Part shown: positions 10,086-19,048 of the stretch, piece after piece | How the letters are laid out: each line of letters begins with the position of its first letter | Position numbering within the stretch: position 1 is the first letter of the stretch | From: Sphingobium sp. 66-54 | Lineage (GTDB): Bacteria > Pseudomonadota > Alphaproteobacteria > Sphingomonadales > Sphingomonadaceae | Direction: 5' to 3' | Assembly (NCBI GenBank): GCA_001899715.1 | Contig: MKWI01000006.1 | Location: 310,001 to 374,000 of the forward strand | Length of the DNA: 64,000 bases | The notes under the pieces: model-generated | Seen by the model: only the letters and a program-made list of their open reading frames with translations | Told to the model about the DNA's origin: nothing | Databases searched by the model: none | Made by a program: the position numbers and the translations under genes

Positions 10086-10865
10086 TCAGCCCCCCGCCAG
10101 CGCCTGCGCGAGATCGAGGCTGGCCCGCAGCGCATCCTCGATCGCCTCGCCCATCACCGGCGCGCCGATGGCGAGCAGGGCAAGGCCGGCCAGCAAAGCG
10201 GCGGGCATGCCGACCGCGAACAGGTTGAGCGAGGGCGCGGTGCGCGCCAGCATCGCCATGACGAGCTGGACGAGGATGAGGGTGAAGGTGACAGGCAGGG
10301 CGATGGTCACGCCCGCCGAGAACATCGCCCCGCCGAACGCGGCGATGCTCTCGAACGCGCCGGCCGGCATCAGCCCGCCGCCCGGCGGCAGCGCCTGATA
10401 GCTGGCGACGATGAAGCGCACCAGCATCAGGTGCCCGTCCATCACCAGCAGCAGGAAGGTGGCGACGAGCGAGAGGAACTGGCCGACCACGGCGGTGGAA
10501 TTGCCGGTCAGCGGGTCGATCATCGAGGAGAAGCCGAGCCCCATGGCGTTGGCAATCGTCTCCCCCGCGACAAAGGCGGCGGCATAGCCGATCTGCAAGG
10601 CGAAGCCGAGCGCGAGGCCGGCGATCACCTCGCCCCCCACCAGCGCGATGCCGGCCACGCTGGCAAGGCCGCCCTCGGGCAGCACGAACGGCACGCTGCC
10701 CTGCGCGGCAATGCCGATGGCGAGCGCGAGGATGATGCGCAGTTGCAGCGGCACCGCCGCCGCGCCGAACACCGGCGCCGCGACGAAGGCCGCGCCGGGG
10801 CGGATCATCGCGAGCAGCCACAGCCAGAGCTGCGCCTCGACCCCGGCGAAGCCCGGTGCGATCAT
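10086..10865 (-). CDS. fliR: Flagellar export apparatus protein FliR
   Basis: Hydrophobic FliR-type protein from ATG 10865 (MIAPGFAGVEAQLWLWLLAMIRPGAAFVAAPVFG...); between fliQ and flhB. Confidence 0.92.
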   Translation of the reverse strand: MIAPGFAGVEAQLWLWLLAMIRPGAAFVAAPVFGAAAVPLQLRIILALAIGIAAQGSVPFVLPEGGLASVAGIALVGGEVIAGLALGFALQIGYAAAFVAGETIANAMGLGFSSMIDPLTGNSTAVVGQFLSLVATFLLLVMDGHLMLVRFIVASYQALPPGGGLMPAGAFESIAAFGGAMFSAGVTIALPVTFTLILVQLVMAMLARTAPSLNLFAVGMPAALLAGLALLAIGAPVMGEAIEDALRASLDLAQALAGG

Positions 10866-11134
10866 GTGAGGATGTCCGGAATCCGGTCGTAGATTTCGCG
10901 GGTGAAATCGACGAGCAGCATCATGATGGAGGCGCCGAACAGCGCCAGCATCACCGCCACGATGATGAGCTTGGGCACGAAGGAGAGCGTCGCCTCGTTG
11001 ATCGAGGTGGCCGCCTGGATCATGCCGATAATAAGGCCACAGACCAGCGCCGGCAGCAGGATCGGCGCGGTGGCGAGCGCCGCCACCCACAGCGCCTGCT
11101 GGGCGATGCCGATGAAGAAATCCGCATTGTCCAT
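10862..11134 (-). CDS. fliQ: Flagellar export apparatus protein FliQ
   Basis: 90-aa two-TM protein: MDNADFFIGIAQQALWVAALATAPILLPALVCGLIIGMIQAATSINEATLSFVPKLI. Confidence 0.95.
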   Translation of the reverse strand: MDNADFFIGIAQQALWVAALATAPILLPALVCGLIIGMIQAATSINEATLSFVPKLIIVAVMLALFGASIMMLLVDFTREIYDRIPDILT

Positions 11135-11151
11135 CGCTCAGCGCCTTCCCG

Positions 11152-11991
11152 TCATGTCGCGAACGATCCCGCCAGCGACCCCATGGTCAGCGCCCAGCCG
11201 TCCACCAGCACGAACAGCAGCAGCTTGAACGGCATGGAGATGATCGTCGGCGAGAGCATCATCATGCCGAGCGCCATCAGCGTCGAGGCGACGACGAGGT
11301 CGATAATGAGAAATGGCAGGAAGATCATGAAGCCGATCTGGAAGGCAGTCTTGAGTTCGCTGGTGACGAAGGCGGGCAGCAGGATGGAGAAAGGAATGTC
11401 GTCGGTCGAGCGGAAGGCCGGCGCCTTGGCCAGCCCCTGGAACAGCGCAAGGTCGTTCTGCCGCGTCTGCTTGGCCATGAAGCCGTGCAGCACCTTGGCC
11501 GAGCGGCCCACCGCCTCCTCGATGCTGATCTGGCCCTGCCCGTAGGGCGTGTAGGCGGTCGCCGTGATCTGGTCGATTGCCGGGCGCATCACGAACAGCG
11601 AGAGGAACAAGGCGAGGCCGACCAGCACCTGATTGGGCGGCGTCTGCGCGAGGCCCAGCGCTTGCCGCAGCAGCGAGAGCACAATGATGATGCGGGTAAA
11701 GCTCGTCATCATCAGCACCAGCGACGGCAGCACCGTCAGCAGGCTCATCAGTACGAGGATCTGGAGCGAGAGCGACAGAGGGCGGCCGTCGCCCGAGACA
11801 TCGTCCAGCGCCTTGGTCAGCGCGCCGGAAGCGTCAGCCACCGCCGGTGTAACCGGTCCTGTTCCCAACGCAGGCGGTGCGGCCTGCGCCGCCGGGGCGG
11901 GCACGGCTTGCGCCTGCGCCGGGCCGGCGGTGGTCAGGGCAGCCAGTCCCAGCAGCAGCGCGAACCACAGCGCGCGCAGCATGTCAGCCAT
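11152..11991 (-). CDS. fliP: Flagellar export apparatus protein FliP
   Basis: [62 protein letters not shown], with signal peptide. Confidence 0.96.
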   Translation of the reverse strand: MADMLRALWFALLLGLAALTTAGPAQAQAVPAPAAQAAPPALGTGPVTPAVADASGALTKALDDVSGDGRPLSLSLQILVLMSLLTVLPSLVLMMTSFTRIIIVLSLLRQALGLAQTPPNQVLVGLALFLSLFVMRPAIDQITATAYTPYGQGQISIEEAVGRSAKVLHGFMAKQTRQNDLALFQGLAKAPAFRSTDDIPFSILLPAFVTSELKTAFQIGFMIFLPFLIIDLVVASTLMALGMMMLSPTIISMPFKLLLFVLVDGWALTMGSLAGSFAT

Positions 11992-12253
11992 TGCGGGGGT
12001 CGCTTTCGCCGATTTTCTCGATCTTGGACCGTGTGACGGCGAGCAACAGCCGCTGTCCCTCGAACTCGACCACGGCCAGCTTGCCGAAGGTGCCCATGGG
12101 CATCGCTTCGAGCAGCTTGATACGGCGGTCCGCCTGGCCGCCGAGCATGCCGGGCTGATATTTGCGCCACAGCCAGAGCGCGCCATAAGCCATGCCGCCG
12201 ACCAGCGGCAGCAGGATGAGCAGCTTGAGGAAATACCAGCCGAGCGCGCTCAT
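11984..12253 (-). CDS. fliO: Flagellar biosynthetic protein FliO
   Basis: Single-TM small protein between fliN and fli[30 protein letters not shown]. Confidence 0.85.
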   Translation of the reverse strand: MSALGWYFLKLLILLPLVGGMAYGALWLWRKYQPGMLGGQADRRIKLLEAMPMGTFGKLAVVEFEGQRLLLAVTRSKIEKIGESDPRNG

Positions 12254-12579
12254 ACCCTGCGCTCGATCCCCGGAAAGCGCGCGTCGGTCGCCGCGACCTC
12301 AGACACGCGAATGCCGTAGCGGCCGTTCACGGTGACGACCTCACCACGGGCGACCAGCGTGCCGTTGACCATGATATCCAGCAATTCGTCGGCCTGCCGG
12401 TCGAGCTGAACGACGCTGCCCTCGCCCAGCGCCATGATGTCGGCGAGGCGAAGCTGCGTCGAGCCGACCTCTACCGACATGCGCACGGGAATATCCGCCA
12501 GCATCCGCATGTTGCGCTCCACCCCCGCCTCGGGCGGCGCGCCGGGTTCCAGTCTCGGTGCTTCGCTCATATCGCTCAT
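12250..12579 (-). CDS. fliN: Flagellar motor switch protein FliN
   Basis: SpoA domain: MLADIPVRMSVEVGSTQLRLADIMALGEGSVVQLDRQADELLDIMVNGTLVARGEVVTVNGRYGIRV. Confidence 0.95.
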   Translation of the reverse strand: MSDMSEAPRLEPGAPPEAGVERNMRMLADIPVRMSVEVGSTQLRLADIMALGEGSVVQLDRQADELLDIMVNGTLVARGEVVTVNGRYGIRVSEVAATDARFPGIERRV

Positions 12580-12597
12580 CGTTCGTCCCCGAGGCCC

Positions 12598-13485
12598 TCA
12601 GGCCAGTTTTTCGATCATGAAGGCCACGCTGCCGTCCTGCTCACCCACCGTGCCGTGCGCAAAAACGCGCTCGCCGACGAGCAGCGGCAGGTGCCGCGCG
12701 ATGTGGATTGGAATCACGTCGCCGGGTTGCAGCGCCAGCAATTCGGACATTTTGAGGTTGGGCCGCGCCAGCACGGTGCGCGCGGGCAGACGCACGTCAT
12801 CGAGCCGCGCGGCGAGACCGGTCTGCCACACCGGATCGGGCGGCAGCAGCTCCGCGCGCGGAGCTGCGCCCTTGTCGCTTCCGCCGGCACCATGGGACTC
12901 GAGCCCCGCGAACCCGGCCTTGGGATAGACGATCTCGATCAGCCGCGAGTCCTTCTCGCCCAGATTGACGCTGAACCCCTGAACGACCACCTCGGCCTCG
13001 CCGGCCATGACCTCCGCCCGGCCGACATTGGTCTCGCGTGCGAGCAGCACCGGCTCGACCGGGGCGATCTCCGCCCAGCATTCCGCCAGCGCGGCGATGA
13101 TCTGGCCGGAGAGGCGCCCGACGAGGCGATGCTCGGTCGGCGTGAACTCGCGGCGGGCGGCGACAATGCGCGGGCCATGGCCGCCGTAAAAGCGGTCGAC
13201 CAGCAGCGAGACGAGATCGGCGTCGATGCGCAGCACCGCCGTGCCCTTGATCGGGTGCAGGCGGTAGAGCGACAGGCTGACGAAAGCGGGGACGCTGGCG
13301 TCCCACATCATGAACAGGCTGTCCTCGATCGGCCGCGCCGTCACCGCCGGGCGGCAGCCGCCATAAGGCTCGATGATCGCGCGCAACCGGCGCGCCAGCC
13401 GGTCGCCCAGCTTCTCCAGCCCCGCCAACGGCGCGGCCGGCGGAGCGGCGCCGCCACCAAACACATAGGGTTGCACGTCGTTCAT
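12598..13485 (-). CDS. fliM: Flagellar motor switch protein FliM
   Basis: FliM-like body plus C-terminal SpoA domain; adjacent to fliN and fliL. Confidence 0.9.
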   Translation of the reverse strand: MNDVQPYVFGGGAAPPAAPLAGLEKLGDRLARRLRAIIEPYGGCRPAVTARPIEDSLFMMWDASVPAFVSLSLYRLHPIKGTAVLRIDADLVSLLVDRFYGGHGPRIVAARREFTPTEHRLVGRLSGQIIAALAECWAEIAPVEPVLLARETNVGRAEVMAGEAEVVVQGFSVNLGEKDSRLIEIVYPKAGFAGLESHGAGGSDKGAAPRAELLPPDPVWQTGLAARLDDVRLPARTVLARPNLKMSELLALQPGDVIPIHIARHLPLLVGERVFAHGTVGEQDGSVAFMIEKLA

Positions 13486-13524
13486 GTGATGTCAGTCCCC
13501 ATCCGACCCCGGTCGGACACGGCG

Positions 13525-14163
13525 CTATTGAATAACGAAATTGGTAAAATAAACGTTATCAACACCGCCGAAGCCCGTTTTCTCCTTGAGTACATCGTTA
13601 ACGATATGGAGCAGCTTGGCCTGCAACGCCTCCTTGCCGCGCGGCTCGGAGAGCGCGACGACCTGCTCCTGCGCCATCATCATGAGGATCGCCGAGCGGA
13701 TCGCCGTCTCGTGCGTTTGCACCGCCTGAATGACGCGATTGTCATAATAAGTGGACACCGCGATTGACACCTGCACGAAGGAATCGCTGTCGCTGAGGTT
13801 CGACGTAAACGGCGCCGGAATCTGGAAATAGGTTGCCTGATAAGCGGCGGGATTGGCCGGGCGGGGCAGATCCAGCCCCTTGCCCTTGCCGACCGCCGGC
13901 GCGCCCTCGGTGCCTGCCTTCTGGGCCTTGGCGATCCACTGGTTGGCGATCTCCTCGGCGTTCTCGCCCTTGAGCACGAGCTGCGGCCGGTTGGGGTCCT
14001 CGCGCGGCCCCTCCGCCTTGTGCATAGAGCCGGCGGCATAGAAGCCCCCCGCCGCGCCGCCACCGCCGAGCAACGCCACGCCGCCGATCAGCAGGATCAG
14101 CTTCTTCTTGCCGCCGCCCTTCTTCTTGGCGGTGTCCTCGGTTTCAGGTGTATCGCTCATCAA
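13525..14163 (-). CDS. fliL: Flagellar basal-body-associated protein FliL
   Basis: N-terminal Lys-rich segment plus TM (KKKLILLIGGVALLGGGGAAGGFY), FVIQ C-terminus, position next to fliM. Confidence 0.88.
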   Translation of the reverse strand: MMSDTPETEDTAKKKGGGKKKLILLIGGVALLGGGGAAGGFYAAGSMHKAEGPREDPNRPQLVLKGENAEEIANQWIAKAQKAGTEGAPAVGKGKGLDLPRPANPAAYQATYFQIPAPFTSNLSDSDSFVQVSIAVSTYYDNRVIQAVQTHETAIRSAILMMMAQEQVVALSEPRGKEALQAKLLHIVNDVLKEKTGFGGVDNVYFTNFVIQ

Positions 14164-14172
14164 ATTGCTCCC

Positions 14173-15636
14173 TTAAGCGAATCGCACATGGTCGCCGGCG
14201 GTCTGCCGGCCGGCGGCGCCCGGCGATGGCTCGCCCTGCTGGTTCTGCTGGTCACGGAAGGATCGGCCCGCCCAATCGCCCTGCGGTTGGCCGGTGCCGG
14301 CGCGTGCATGATCCTGGCTCTGACCCTGTCCTTGCCCCTGCCCCGCCATCTGCTGCTGCATCTGGCCGGACGGCTGGCCGCCCGCGCGGTGGCCCGATTC
14401 CTGCGGCGCGGCCGCCTTCTCGACGGTGATGCTGCCCAGGTTGATCGCCGCCATGCGGGCGTCGGCCTGCAAGGCGCTGCGACCCTCGTTCAGACGCCGC
14501 GCGGCTTCGTCCGTCTCGGCGACCAGCCGTACGCCGGTCATGTCCGGCCCTTGCCAGAGGTCGACCTGCAAGCGGCCGAGATGCGGCGGGTTGAGCGTGA
14601 ACCGGCTATGCCCGTTCCCCTCGGCCAGTGCCGTGATCTCGCGCGCCATACGGTCGATCCACTGGCCGGAGACGCCCATGTCGATCACCTGCTCGCCAAG
14701 CTGCGCGCCGGCCGACGGGCCACTCACAGTCGCGACGCCGCCGGCCGCAAGGGTGGATTGCACCACCGGCGGCAGCGATTCGACGATCATCCGCAGCGGC
14801 ATAGCGCCGCCGGGCGCCGGTGCACTCGTGCCAATGCTCGCACCTTGCGCCGATTCGCTTGTACGGCCCGAAGCGGTCGTGGAAACTCCGGTCGATCCGT
14901 CGCCGTCCGTGCCGGCCATATCGGCGAGGATCGGCGCGGGGACGGTGGGTTGGGCCGCGGCCTTGACGCCCGCCTTGGGCCGTGCCTCGCCCGCCGGCAT
15001 GATCTGCGCGACGGTGGCGACGGACGTTTCCGCCGTCACAGTCGGTGCTGCCGTGGAGGGAACGGGATCCGCCGTCTGTTGCGCGGTCCATGGCGCAAGC
15101 ACAGCGGTAGCCGCCGCGCCGGACGGAACGGTAAAGACCTGTGCAGCCGCCGGAGCCGGCACGTTTTCGTCCACCTTGGGACTCTCCGCTGCGGGGACTA
15201 CATCGCCCGCCTGTTCGCCCGACGCCGCAATGACCACGGGTTCGCTGCCCGGCATCCCATCTGCCGGCGCCTGGAGAGGGTTGCCCTGCCCAGCCGCGAC
15301 CGGCTCGCCCGACGTGGCGTGCGGACGCACAAACTGCGCCCGCAGTGCCTCTTGCAGGGGCGTCGTAGCGGACGCATCCGAACCCGGCACCGTCACGGCA
15401 CCTTCACCGATCAGCGCGGCGGCTCCATCGGGCAGCGTGGCGCCGTTGTCTACGATCAGGCGCAATTCGCCCTGCGCCGGGCGCGGACCACCCTGTGCGG
15501 CGAACGCGACCAACGCGGCGAACGTGCCGCCGATCGCAACGCCCGTCTCGCCGGCGGCAACCGGCGCGCCGGGCGGCATGCCGCCTTCTGCTCCCTTGCC
15601 TGCAATGCGACCCATGATGGCGGAGAGGTTTATCAT
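14173..15636 (-). CDS. fliK: Flagellar hook-length control protein FliK
   Basis: Low-complexity N-terminus and Flg_hook-type C-terminus (SRFTLNPPHLGRLQVDLWQGPDMTGVRLVAETDEAARRLNEGRSALQADARMAAINLGSITVE). Confidence 0.85.
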   Translation of the reverse strand: MINLSAIMGRIAGKGAEGGMPPGAPVAAGETGVAIGGTFAALVAFAAQGGPRPAQGELRLIVDNGATLPDGAAALIGEGAVTVPGSDASATTPLQEALRAQFVRPHATSGEPVAAGQGNPLQAPADGMPGSEPVVIAASGEQAGDVVPAAESPKVDENVPAPAAAQVFTVPSGAAATAVLAPWTAQQTADPVPSTAAPTVTAETSVATVAQIMPAGEARPKAGVKAAAQPTVPAPILADMAGTDGDGSTGVSTTASGRTSESAQGASIGTSAPAPGGAMPLRMIVESLPPVVQSTLAAGGVATVSGPSAGAQLGEQVIDMGVSGQWIDRMAREITALAEGNGHSRFTLNPPHLGRLQVDLWQGPDMTGVRLVAETDEAARRLNEGRSALQADARMAAINLGSITVEKAAAPQESGHRAGGQPSGQMQQQMAGQGQGQGQSQDHARAGTGQPQGDWAGRSFRDQQNQQGEPSPGAAGRQTAGDHVRFA

Positions 15637-16061
15637 TCTTCTGGTCCCCTGCTCTGCATGCGGCGGTAGCGCGGCAGCGCTGCCAGCCTGGCCTCCCGCC
15701 GCGCCTCGCGCGCGGCATGGGCCTTGTCCTTCAACCGCTCGGCGATCTCACGGTCGCGGTTGGCGTGGATTCGCTCGGCATCGCGCTGGTCGGCGCGCCG
15801 TTCGGCATCGTAGAGCGCCCCGTCGAGCTGGCGCCCCGCCCGCTCCAGCCGGCTCGCCAGCTCCCGGCGGGCGGCAAGCAACGCGCCGTGGGTGAGGCCG
15901 TCACCGCCGAACAATTCCTCGCGCACGCGGGCGATGCGCGTGGCGTTGTCGGCGATCTGGCTGACCTCGTCGCGCGCGCGAATCAGCGCGCCAACCGCCT
16001 GGTTATGCTGGACATGCCGCACCCGCAGCAGCCGCTTGCGCGAGGCGATGAGCCCGCTCAT
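15633..16061 (-). CDS. fliJ: Flagellar FliJ-like protein
   Basis: Arg/Ala-rich coiled-coil 142-aa ORF between fliI and fliK. Confidence 0.75.
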   Translation of the reverse strand: MSGLIASRKRLLRVRHVQHNQAVGALIRARDEVSQIADNATRIARVREELFGGDGLTHGALLAARRELASRLERAGRQLDGALYDAERRADQRDAERIHANRDREIAERLKDKAHAAREARREARLAALPRYRRMQSRGPEE

Positions 16062-17386
16062 GCGCCGAACGCCCCGACCAGCGCGGCGATGCTGTCATCG
16101 GCACTGATAGTCGAGCGGCTGCTCTGCCGCAGGAAGTCGAGCAACTGCCCGCGCCGCTCCACCGCCTCGTCGATGGTGGGATCGTTGCCGGGGCGGTAGG
16201 CGCCCATCAGGATGAGGTCGCGATTCTCCTCATAGGCCGCCCACAGCCGGCGATAATTGGCGGCGGCGGCGAGATGCTGGTCGGTCACGATGTCCGCCAT
16301 CACGCGCGAGAGCGAGCGGCCCACGTCGATCGCCGGGAAGATGCTCTGCTCGGACAGCTGGCGGGACAGCACGATATGCCCGTCGACAATAGCACGGGCG
16401 GTATCGACGATCGGGTCGTCATTGTCGTCGCCGTCGGCCAGCACCGTGTAGATGGCGGTGATCGAGCCGCCCGAGCGGCTGTCCACCCCGGCGCGCTCGA
16501 CAAGGCGCGGGATGAAGGCCAGCGCCGAGGGCGGGTAGCCCTTCATCGCCGGCGGCTCGCCGAGCGACAGGCCGATCTCGCGCTGGGCATGGGCGCAACG
16601 GGTGAGGCTATCGAGCAGCAGCAGCACCTGCTTGCCGCGCGCCCGGAAATATTCGGCGATGGCGGTGGCCCGCGCGGCGGCGCGCAGGCGCAGCACCGGC
16701 GGATGGTCGGCCGGCACGGCGACGACGACGCTCTTGTGCATCTGCCCGGCCAGCTTGGTTTCGAGGAAGTCGCTCACCTCGCGGCCGCGCTCGCCGATCA
16801 GGCCGACGACGATCACATCGGCTTCCGCGCCCGCGATCATCTGCCCCATCAGCACCGATTTGCCGACGCCCGAACCGGCCATGATCGCGATGCGCTGGCC
16901 ACGCCCGGCGGTGAGCAAGGCGTTGATCGCGCGTACGCCGACATCGAACCGGCGCAGCACACGACCGCGATCCAGCACATTGCCTTTGACGCCGTTCAAT
17001 GGCCATTGACCGTTGGCGAGCACCGGCCCCTTGCGGTCGAGCGGTTGGCCCATGGCGTCGACCACACGGCCGATCAGCCCTTCGCCGACCTGGACCATAT
17101 TAGCGGCGCTGTCCGGCTCGACGCGAGCGCCGTTTTCCAGCGGCGCATCCTGATCGAGCGGCACCAGTACTGCGCGGCTGCCGCGAAAGCCGACCACCTC
17201 CGCGCGGATATGCTGCCCATCGGATGTCCGCACCTGCGCGCCCGCGCCGATCGGGCGGGGAAAGCCGGTCACTTCCAGCATGCCGCCGTCATGGCCGATC
17301 AGGCGGCCGACCTGGCGCGGCGCCTGGCTCGTCACCTGCATATGGGCAAAGAGCTTGGCCGCCTGGCTGAGCTGGGCCTGCCTCAC
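16058..17386 (-). CDS. fliI: Flagellum-specific ATP synthase FliI
   Basis: Walker A GSGVGKSVLMGQM, GLIGERGREVSDF, LLLLDSLTRCAHAQREIGLSLGEPPAMKGYPPS. Confidence 0.97.
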   Translation of the reverse strand: MRQAQLSQAAKLFAHMQVTSQAPRQVGRLIGHDGGMLEVTGFPRPIGAGAQVRTSDGQHIRAEVVGFRGSRAVLVPLDQDAPLENGARVEPDSAANMVQVGEGLIGRVVDAMGQPLDRKGPVLANGQWPLNGVKGNVLDRGRVLRRFDVGVRAINALLTAGRGQRIAIMAGSGVGKSVLMGQMIAGAEADVIVVGLIGERGREVSDFLETKLAGQMHKSVVVAVPADHPPVLRLRAAARATAIAEYFRARGKQVLLLLDSLTRCAHAQREIGLSLGEPPAMKGYPPSALAFIPRLVERAGVDSRSGGSITAIYTVLADGDDNDDPIVDTARAIVDGHIVLSRQLSEQSIFPAIDVGRSLSRVMADIVTDQHLAAAANYRRLWAAYEENRDLILMGAYRPGNDPTIDEAVERRGQLLDFLRQSSRSTISADDSIAALVGAFGA

Positions 17387-18048
17387 AGCCGGCCCTCCAT
17401 GTCGTCCATCAGCGCCTGCAAGCGGGCGAGGCGTACGTCCGGGCCATCCTCCACCCAGCCGTCGGCGGTAGCGAGACGCACCGATCCGCGCGGCAGGTCC
17501 GGGTTGGCGGCCAGCGCAACCGCCATCGCCTCCGCCTCCAGCAGCGGCATATCCTCGGGATTGACCTCCAGCACGGCGCGCGTCTCGTCGCTGTCGATGC
17601 AGGCGGCGACCGCATCGCAGCGCGCCTTGAGCACCGCCGGGTCGATCGGCACCTCGCCGATGATCTGCGCAACCAGCCGGATGACCGCCTGCGAGAGCAG
17701 CCGCGCCAGTTCGCCCTCGCCGGCCTGGGCGATCTGGCCGATGCTGGCGGCCAGCTCGGCGCGCGCGTCATTGTCACGCTCGGCCGCCTCGCGGGTCAGC
17801 CGCTCGCCTTCCTGGAACCCTTGCAGAAACGCCTCCTGCGCCGCCTGCTCGATGGGGTCGACCGGCTCGCCGACGCTCTCGTCATGGGTCGGCTCGGTAG
17901 GGTGGGTGACGTTCCACGGCCGGCTGCCCTGCTCGGCTGCATAGAGATTGCGGAACGCGGCACCGTTGCGGCCGATGCTGCCGAACGTACCCCAGCCCCC
18001 CAGCGCGGTGGCGTCCGCCATTGTCTTGCCGGACCAGAGCCTAGACAT
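17383..18048 (-). CDS. fliH: Flagellar assembly protein FliH
   Basis: FliH-like coiled-coil protein between fliG and fliI. Confidence 0.82.
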   Translation of the reverse strand: MSRLWSGKTMADATALGGWGTFGSIGRNGAAFRNLYAAEQGSRPWNVTHPTEPTHDESVGEPVDPIEQAAQEAFLQGFQEGERLTREAAERDNDARAELAASIGQIAQAGEGELARLLSQAVIRLVAQIIGEVPIDPAVLKARCDAVAACIDSDETRAVLEVNPEDMPLLEAEAMAVALAANPDLPRGSVRLATADGWVEDGPDVRLARLQALMDDMEGRL

Positions 18049-19048
18049 AGTCGTCGCCCTTTCCGCCCAGCATGATGGTGCCTTCCTCGCCCATGCGGCG
18101 AGCCTCGGCGATCACTTCCTTCTGCGACTCCAGCACCTCGGCGAGGCGCATCGGGCCGCGCTCGCCCATCTCGTCCTCGATCGACTGGGCGGCGCGCTGC
18201 GACATGCAGCCGAGGATGCGGGTGCGCAGCTCGTCGCTGGCGCCCTTGAGCGCCACCACCAGCACAGCGCTGTCCACCGCGCGCATGAGCGTGCCGAGAT
18301 CCTTGTCGGAGAGACCGAGCAGATTCTCGAAGATGAACATCTCGTCCTCGATGGACTGCGCCACCGCGCGGTCCCGCTTGGTCAGCGCCTTGATGATCCG
18401 CTGCTCGTGATCCTTGCGAATGTTGTTCATGATCGCCGCGGCCTCGCTGGTGCCGCCGCGCTTGGTGGTGGGGCCGCCGGCGCGCGCCTGCTGTGGGCGG
18501 CTCTGGAAAAGCTGCTCCAGATCGTCGATCGCCTCCGCGCTCACCGGGCCGAGCGTGGCGACGCGATAGACCACGTCGTCCTGCACCTCGGCCGGCAGCA
18601 GTTGCAGCACGGCGGCGGCGGCGGCGGGGTCGAGATGCGCCAGCACGATCGCCATGATCTGCGGATGCTCCAGCTCGATGATCGCGGCGATCTCGCCCGG
18701 CTCCATCCACTTGAGCATGGAGAGCTTGTTGGAGCGGGTCGGCGGCGTGATCTTGGCGAGGATGGTATCGGCCCGGTCCGGCCCCAGCGCCTTGTGCATC
18801 GCGCCGCGGATATGCTGGCTCGCGCCATAGCCGATGGCGGTGCGCCCCTTGGCCTTGGTGACGAACTGGTCGAGCGCGAGATTGACCTCGTCCACCTCCA
18901 CATCGGCCACGTCATACATGGCGTAGCCGAGTTGGCGGACCTCGTCCGGTTCCAGCCGCGAGAGGATCTGCGCGGCCTCGTCCTCATCGAACAGCATCAG
19001 CAGCACGGCGGCAGCGGCGCTGCCGGTCAACGGTGCGACCTCAGGCAT
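18041..19048 (-). CDS. fliG: Flagellar motor switch protein FliG
   Basis: EHPQIMAIVLAHLDP...LPAEVQDDVVYRVATLGPVS...MFIFENLLGLSDKDLGTLMRAVDSAVLVVALKGA. Confidence 0.97.
   Translation of the reverse strand: MPEVAPLTGSAAAAVLLMLFDEDEAAQILSRLEPDEVRQLGYAMYDVADVEVDEVNLALDQFVTKAKGRTAIGYGASQHIRGAMHKALGPDRADTILAKITPPTRSNKLSMLKWMEPGEIAAIIELEHPQIMAIVLAHLDPAAAAAVLQLLPAEVQDDVVYRVATLGPVSAEAIDDLEQLFQSRPQQARAGGPTTKRGGTSEAAAIMNNIRKDHEQRIIKALTKRDRAVAQSIEDEMFIFENLLGLSDKDLGTLMRAVDSAVLVVALKGASDELRTRILGCMSQRAAQSIEDEMGERGPMRLAEVLESQKEVIAEARRMGEEGTIMLGGKGDDYV

Noticed and set aside
9387-10892. 501-aa + strand ORF antisense to flhB/fliR
   Set aside because: Composition rich in His/Arg/Gln/Asp with no domain pattern; opposite strand encodes unambiguous FlhB and FliR.
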